Positions 60,670-64,000 of a stretch of DNA of 64,000 nucleotides are shown in pieces. Both the position numbers and the translations under genes were made by a program. The notes beneath the pieces were generated by a model. That model did no database searches and had not been told where the DNA came from. It saw only the letters and a list, made by a program, of their open reading frames with translations. This DNA is from Paludisphaera rhizosphaerae (GTDB lineage: Bacteria > Planctomycetota > Planctomycetia > Isosphaerales > Isosphaeraceae): the NCBI RefSeq assembly GCF_011065895.1, contig NZ_JAALCR010000017.1:102865-166864 (forward strand), given 5' to 3'. Within the stretch, counting starts at the first letter, position 1. Each line of letters begins with the position of its first letter.

Positions 60670-61551
60670 ATGCCCCGCTTCGCCATCGCGACGTGCTCCC
60701 AGTTTCCCGACCTCCACGATGACGACAGGCTCTTCGCCGAGGCCCTCGCCCGGCGAGGGGTCGACGTGACGCCGGCCGTCTGGGACGACCCCGCCGTCGA
60801 CTGGCGGGGGTTCGACCGCGTCGTGATCCGCTCGACCTGGTGGTACTACGAGAAGCCCGACGCCTACCGTCGTTGGTTGGAATCGTTCCTTGACCGCCCG
60901 GGCGTCCTCTGGAACCCGCCCGAGGCCGTGCTCGCCAACGTCCACAAGGGATACCTGCTGGACCTGGAGCGAATCGGCGTCCCCATCGTGCCGACCGAAC
61001 TGGCCCCGCTCGGGTCTGACGCGTCGCTCGCCGAGATCCTCGCCCGCCGCGGTTGGTCCCGGGCCGTCGTCAAGCCGGCCGTCTCCGCCGGGGCCTCGGA
61101 GACGTGGAAGGTCTCCGACGAGCCTGCCGACGCCGGGCCCGCCTGCCTCGGCGTCGCCCGCGCCGAGGAGGTCCTGCGCGAGGCGGTTCAATATCGCGAT
61201 ATGCTCGTTCAACCGTATCTGGATGAGTTGAACGAGGCCGGCGAGTGGTCGCTGATCTTCGTCGGCGGCGCGTTCAGCCACGCGCTGACCAAGACGCCCG
61301 CCGAGGGGGATTTCCGCGTCCAGTTCCGCTACGGCGGGACCGTCCGCGCGGTCGAGCCGCCGTCCTGGATGATCGATCAAGCGTTCCGGGTGCTGGCTTC
61401 CGTCCCCTCGCCGCTCCTTTTCGCCCGCGTCGACGGCGTCGCCCGCGACGGCCGGCTCCTGCTCATGGAGCTGGAGATCAACGAGCCCTACCTGGGCCTC
61501 TCCCACGAGGTCGAGGCCGCCGATCGGCTGGCGGACGCCGCACTGCGGTGA
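60670..61551 (+). CDS. ATP-grasp family protein
   Basis: A 293-residue ATP-grasp ligase-type enzyme of the RimK/cycloserine-biosynthesis branch. The N-terminal domain (FAIATCSQFPDLHDDDRLFAE...WDDPAVDWRGFDRVVIRSTW) leads to VLANVHKGYLLDLERIGVPI, AVVKPAVSAGASETW (nucleotide-binding strand), DMLVQPYLDELNEAGEWSLI (metal-binding Glu region) and LLLMELEINEPYLGL (Glu/Asn catalytic end). Such enzymes join carboxylates to amines or peptides; the substrate here is unknown. No obvious peptide precursor is adjacent. ATG at 60670. Confidence 0.9.
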   Translation: MPRFAIATCSQFPDLHDDDRLFAEALARRGVDVTPAVWDDPAVDWRGFDRVVIRSTWWYYEKPDAYRRWLESFLDRPGVLWNPPEAVLANVHKGYLLDLERIGVPIVPTELAPLGSDASLAEILARRGWSRAVVKPAVSAGASETWKVSDEPADAGPACLGVARAEEVLREAVQYRDMLVQPYLDELNEAGEWSLIFVGGAFSHALTKTPAEGDFRVQFRYGGTVRAVEPPSWMIDQAFRVLASVPSPLLFARVDGVARDGRLLLMELEINEPYLGLSHEVEAADRLADAALR

Positions 61552-61706
61552 CCGCGCTCGCCATGGCGACGAGGCTGCGCGAGCCTTGGGTTGCGGGTGG
61601 AATGAAGTCCTTCGAAACAACCACGCGACGAGGTCCAGGGTCGCCCTGAACCTCGCCGCGTCGGTTTCTCATCAAATCAGGCTGACGTCATGCCGTCGTC
61701 GATGCG

Positions 61707-62768
61707 TCAGAACGAGTCGGCGCTGACGACTTCGCCCAGGTTGGTGCTGCCGAGCGAGTACCAGGTCTGGTACGAGATCGAGTTCTTGATGAACCGGACC
61801 GTGCCGTCGAGGAAGAGGGCGTTGATGCCGCCCGAGTGGTTGGAGCTGGCGGCCGCCTCGCCGTCGTAGCCCCAGCCGCCGTAGTAGCAGGACTTGGTGT
61901 TCGGCAAGCAGGTGTGCTGATACGTGCCGCCCCGGCCGGTGTCCTGGTAGTCCCAGTATTCGCCCTTGTAATCCCACTGGATCGTCGTGGCGTTCTGGCA
62001 GTCGAGGGCGTCCTTGTAGGGCGAGCCGCTGCCGCCCAGGGTTCCGGGCTTGGTCCACATGGCGTTGAGGCCGGGGAGGTTGGCCCCGGAGCGCCCTTTG
62101 ACGTACTCGCTCATGACGATCGTGTTGGCGGTGCCGTCGGTGATCGTGGCGATAGTGACGATGATGCCGACGTTGCCGTCGCCGCCGGTCCACCAAGCGG
62201 GACCGTTGGTCTTGTTGCCGGTATACCGGCGCTCATAACCGGCGTTCGTCACGTAGTTGGTCGCGGCCACCGGGTAGGTGCCGCCGCCGATCGCGTTCTG
62301 ACCCGCATTGCCGACGTTGCCGTCGGAAGGGCACAGGAAGGACGCGATGTTGGTCGAGCCGGCCGTAGCGTTCGAGCAGCGGCCCAGATAGTAATCGTCG
62401 TTGTAAGCCATGCCGTTGGTGCAGGTCCCGGTCAGCATGGCACCGGCGCCGTTCCAGCTGTAAGGGCAGAGCATGAAGTTGAAGGCGTTGTAGATCTGCG
62501 TCTGCTCCATGTAGGGCAGGATCCGCGCCTTCATGGAGTATCGCTGGGCACCGCAGGTCGACCCGGCCGGCGGGATGCACTGGGTGCTGCTCTCATAGTT
62601 CATGATGGCTAGGCCGAGCTGCTTGAGGTTGTTGATGCACTGGCTGCGTCGGGCCGCCTCGCGCGCCGCCTGAACGGCCGGTAGGAGGAGGGCGATGAGC
62701 ACGGCGATGATCGCGATCACCACCAGCAGCTCGATCAGCGTGAAGCCGCGTCTGCGAGAAAGAGACAT
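61707..62768 (-). CDS. DUF1559 domain protein (pseudopilin-like), cysteine-rich
   Basis: A 353-residue DUF1559 protein. The N-terminus [20 protein letters not shown] and [20 protein letters not shown] are typical, and the C-terminal block is [20 protein letters not shown]. It has about ten cysteines (for example [33 protein letters not shown]), which may form disulfides outside the cell. ATG 62768 has AGGAGCA upstream. A small lipoprotein gene lies 296 bp upstream on the same strand. Confidence 0.95.
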   Translation of the reverse strand: MSLSRRRGFTLIELLVVIAIIAVLIALLLPAVQAAREAARRSQCINNLKQLGLAIMNYESSTQCIPPAGSTCGAQRYSMKARILPYMEQTQIYNAFNFMLCPYSWNGAGAMLTGTCTNGMAYNDDYYLGRCSNATAGSTNIASFLCPSDGNVGNAGQNAIGGGTYPVAATNYVTNAGYERRYTGNKTNGPAWWTGGDGNVGIIVTIATITDGTANTIVMSEYVKGRSGANLPGLNAMWTKPGTLGGSGSPYKDALDCQNATTIQWDYKGEYWDYQDTGRGGTYQHTCLPNTKSCYYGGWGYDGEAAASSNHSGGINALFLDGTVRFIKNSISYQTWYSLGSTNLGEVVSADSF

Positions 62769-63064
62769 GGAGTGCTCCTGACGACGAGAAATGAGGGATC
62801 GAAAAACTCAAACGGGCCCGTCGAAGGTCGATGGGTTTCGACCGAATCGCGCGATCGCGCCAATCAGTCGAATCTGGCAGCGAGAATCGGAGCGTTCTTC
62901 TGCGAGGTGGTCCTCAACCGATCAATCGGCGACGATCATTCATAGACGACGACCAATCGCCGGTCCGCGCTTTCGCGCGCCGGCGGACTGGCGCGTCCGC
63001 TCCCGAGGAACCTGGCTGGACGACGAAGCGAAATGAGAGCCCAGCAAACTCAAGCCGAGACGGC
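62769..63064. other. 296-bp intergenic region
   Basis: Separates the small lipoprotein gene from the DUF1559 gene on the same strand. No promoter, repeat or RNA gene identified. Confidence 0.3.
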
Positions 63065-63286
63065 TCAACGTCTGCCGGCCTTCTTGTCCGCTTCAGCTTG
63101 CCTCTTTTCCTGATCCGCCTGGGCTCTGATGGCACCTGCGACGCCTTGAGTCGCCTCAGGAGCGATCTGAACGTCGGTGCCTTCCGCTTCGACCTGTCGA
63201 ATAACGGGATCGCTCGCTCGCTCACAACCGACGAAACCGGCGACGAGGACCACGACGGAAAGCCCGATGAACGCGCTCGAACGCAT
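63065..63286 (-). CDS. Small lipoprotein
   Basis: A 73-residue lipoprotein. MRSSAFIGLSVVVLVAGFVGC gives a signal peptide with a lipobox-like end (FVGC); the mature part is helical and charged (QAPEATQGVAG-like region, then QADQEKRQAEADKKAGRR). Small lipoproteins next to DUF1559 genes are common in planctomycetes, usually of unknown function. The ATG at 63286 gives the signal peptide; the frame extends to 63358 without signal features. Confidence 0.68.
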   Translation of the reverse strand: MRSSAFIGLSVVVLVAGFVGCERASDPVIRQVEAEGTDVQIAPEATQGVAGAIRAQADQEKRQAEADKKAGRR

Positions 63287-63766
63287 AATAGATGACTCCG
63301 CGGGCGCACGACTCCGGCCGGACGGCCTCGCCGTCGCCGCATGATGAATCGATTGCAAGAACGGACTCGACGGCTCGCAGACCGGCTGAACCGACCGGGA
63401 ACGGAAGGCTGCTAAGCCCTGACGCGAACCACGTTCCTCTTACCGAAACCGTGTTGCAGCAGCAGAAGCAAAAGGAAACTCAGCACGACCTGAGCCTCAA
63501 AAATCGCCGAATGACCGGACGATCAGAACAATGACGTTTGAGAAATAGCAGATCAAACGCCTGGTGGCAAGGGTCCATACTCCTTTGTGACGTGAAATGT
63601 AAACGGAACTCCGGATCTTGATGGCACCGAAATTATTAGGGGTGTCTAACGGGATCCTCATGCCTCTGAATCCTGACAAACCGCGAAGTCTCCGAACAAA
63701 AAAACCATCCGGGACCATAGTCCATGTAGACTGCCCCCCTGCGCACCCACCGAGGAGACCCCCGCC
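63287..63766. other. 480-bp intergenic region of lower GC
   Basis: Less GC-rich than the neighbouring genes. Contains AT-rich stretches around 63530-63660. Open frames are short; nothing recognised except a probable promoter for the following gene. Confidence 0.35.
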
Positions 63767-64000
63767 ATGCCCCCCACCGAGGCTCAAATCCGCGCCAATC
63801 GCGAGAACGCTCAGAAGTCCACTGGACCCAAATCCGAGGCCGGCAAGGCCAAGGCGCGGATGAACGCGTTGAAGCATGGGATGCGGTCGAAAGAGCCGCT
63901 CGTGCTGCCGCAGGAGGATCCGGCGGAGTTGGAAGCTCGGCTCCGCGAGTGGGTCGAGGAGTGGCAGCCGGCGAACGTGATCGAGCGGGCGCTGGTCGAG
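63767..64000 (+). CDS. Partial hypothetical protein (runs off the window)
   Basis: The first 78 residues of a longer protein. EAQIRANRENAQKSTGPKSE, then AGKAKARMNALKHGMRSKEP and RLREWVEEWQPANVIERALV. This N-terminal pattern (ANRxNAQKSTGP...GKAxxxxNALKHG) is common in planctomycete and other bacterial hypothetical proteins of unknown function. ATG 63767 has GAGGAGA upstream. The gene continues beyond base 64000. Confidence 0.8.
   Translation, partial: MPPTEAQIRANRENAQKSTGPKSEAGKAKARMNALKHGMRSKEPLVLPQEDPAELEARLREWVEEWQPANVIERALVE

Noticed and set aside
1..64000. CRISPR arrays, tRNA or rRNA genes, transposases
   Set aside because: Read through for regularly spaced repeats, tRNA-like cloverleaf ends and transposase motifs (DDE, IS termini); none found.

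Overview
The window looks like chromosomal DNA of a high-GC planctomycete, most likely of the Isosphaeraceae type (Isosphaera/Singulisphaera/Paludisphaera-like). The reasons are: three DUF1559 pseudopilin-like proteins with type IV pilin N-termini (1307-2317, 54486-55649, 61707-62768), two secreted sulfatases, a DUF1080 protein, two GHL10-like hydrolases, two PEP-CTERM proteins, an ASPIC/UnbV FG-GAP protein, and an ECF sigma factor encoded with a serine/threonine kinase. The taxonomic call is an inference from gene content. I see no rRNA or tRNA gene, no CRISPR array, no insertion sequence and no replication origin.

Left part (1-23 kb): a tail-anchored hypothetical protein and a DUF1559 protein, DNA polymerase IV (dinB), a membrane desaturase, an MFS transporter/redoxin pair facing a TetR regulator, a zinc-ribbon membrane protein, a Tat-exported intradiol dioxygenase, a PEP-CTERM protein, an ASPIC/UnbV lipoprotein, a GHL10-like hydrolase, a ferritin-like protein, a SpoIIE-type phosphatase coupled to a PBP4-like peptidase, a TlpA-like thioredoxin and an aldose epimerase.

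Middle part (23-47 kb): a complex inverted repeat, a sulfatase, an ECF sigma factor overlapping a kinase that carries a zinc-finger anti-sigma motif, a HipA-like kinase overlapping a DUF3037 gene, a leftward run of secreted proteins (class A beta-lactamase-like, DUF1080, GHL10), a four-gene rightward set (receiver-ATPase, receiver-histidine kinase, nitrilase-type amidohydrolase, DinB-like protein), a MscK-like mechanosensitive channel split over two genes, and a CobB-like protein that has lost its catalytic residues.

Right part (47-64 kb): a PEP-CTERM protein without an obvious signal peptide, a ComEA-like helix-hairpin-helix protein, a HigB/HigA toxin-antitoxin pair followed by DUF4262, a DacA-type carboxypeptidase, a second sulfatase, two DUF1559 proteins, a tight set encoding a periplasmic binding lipoprotein, NadC and BirA that ends in an intrinsic terminator, a probably frameshifted gene, an ATP-grasp enzyme, and a partial gene at the right edge.

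The observations I consider most worth following are the doubly inactivated CobB-like protein, a roughly 95-bp palindromic repeat present twice at the same distance and orientation upstream of two genes, the HipA-like/DUF3037 pair, the split MscK, the four-gene signalling set, and the duplicated 3' end of the redoxin gene.
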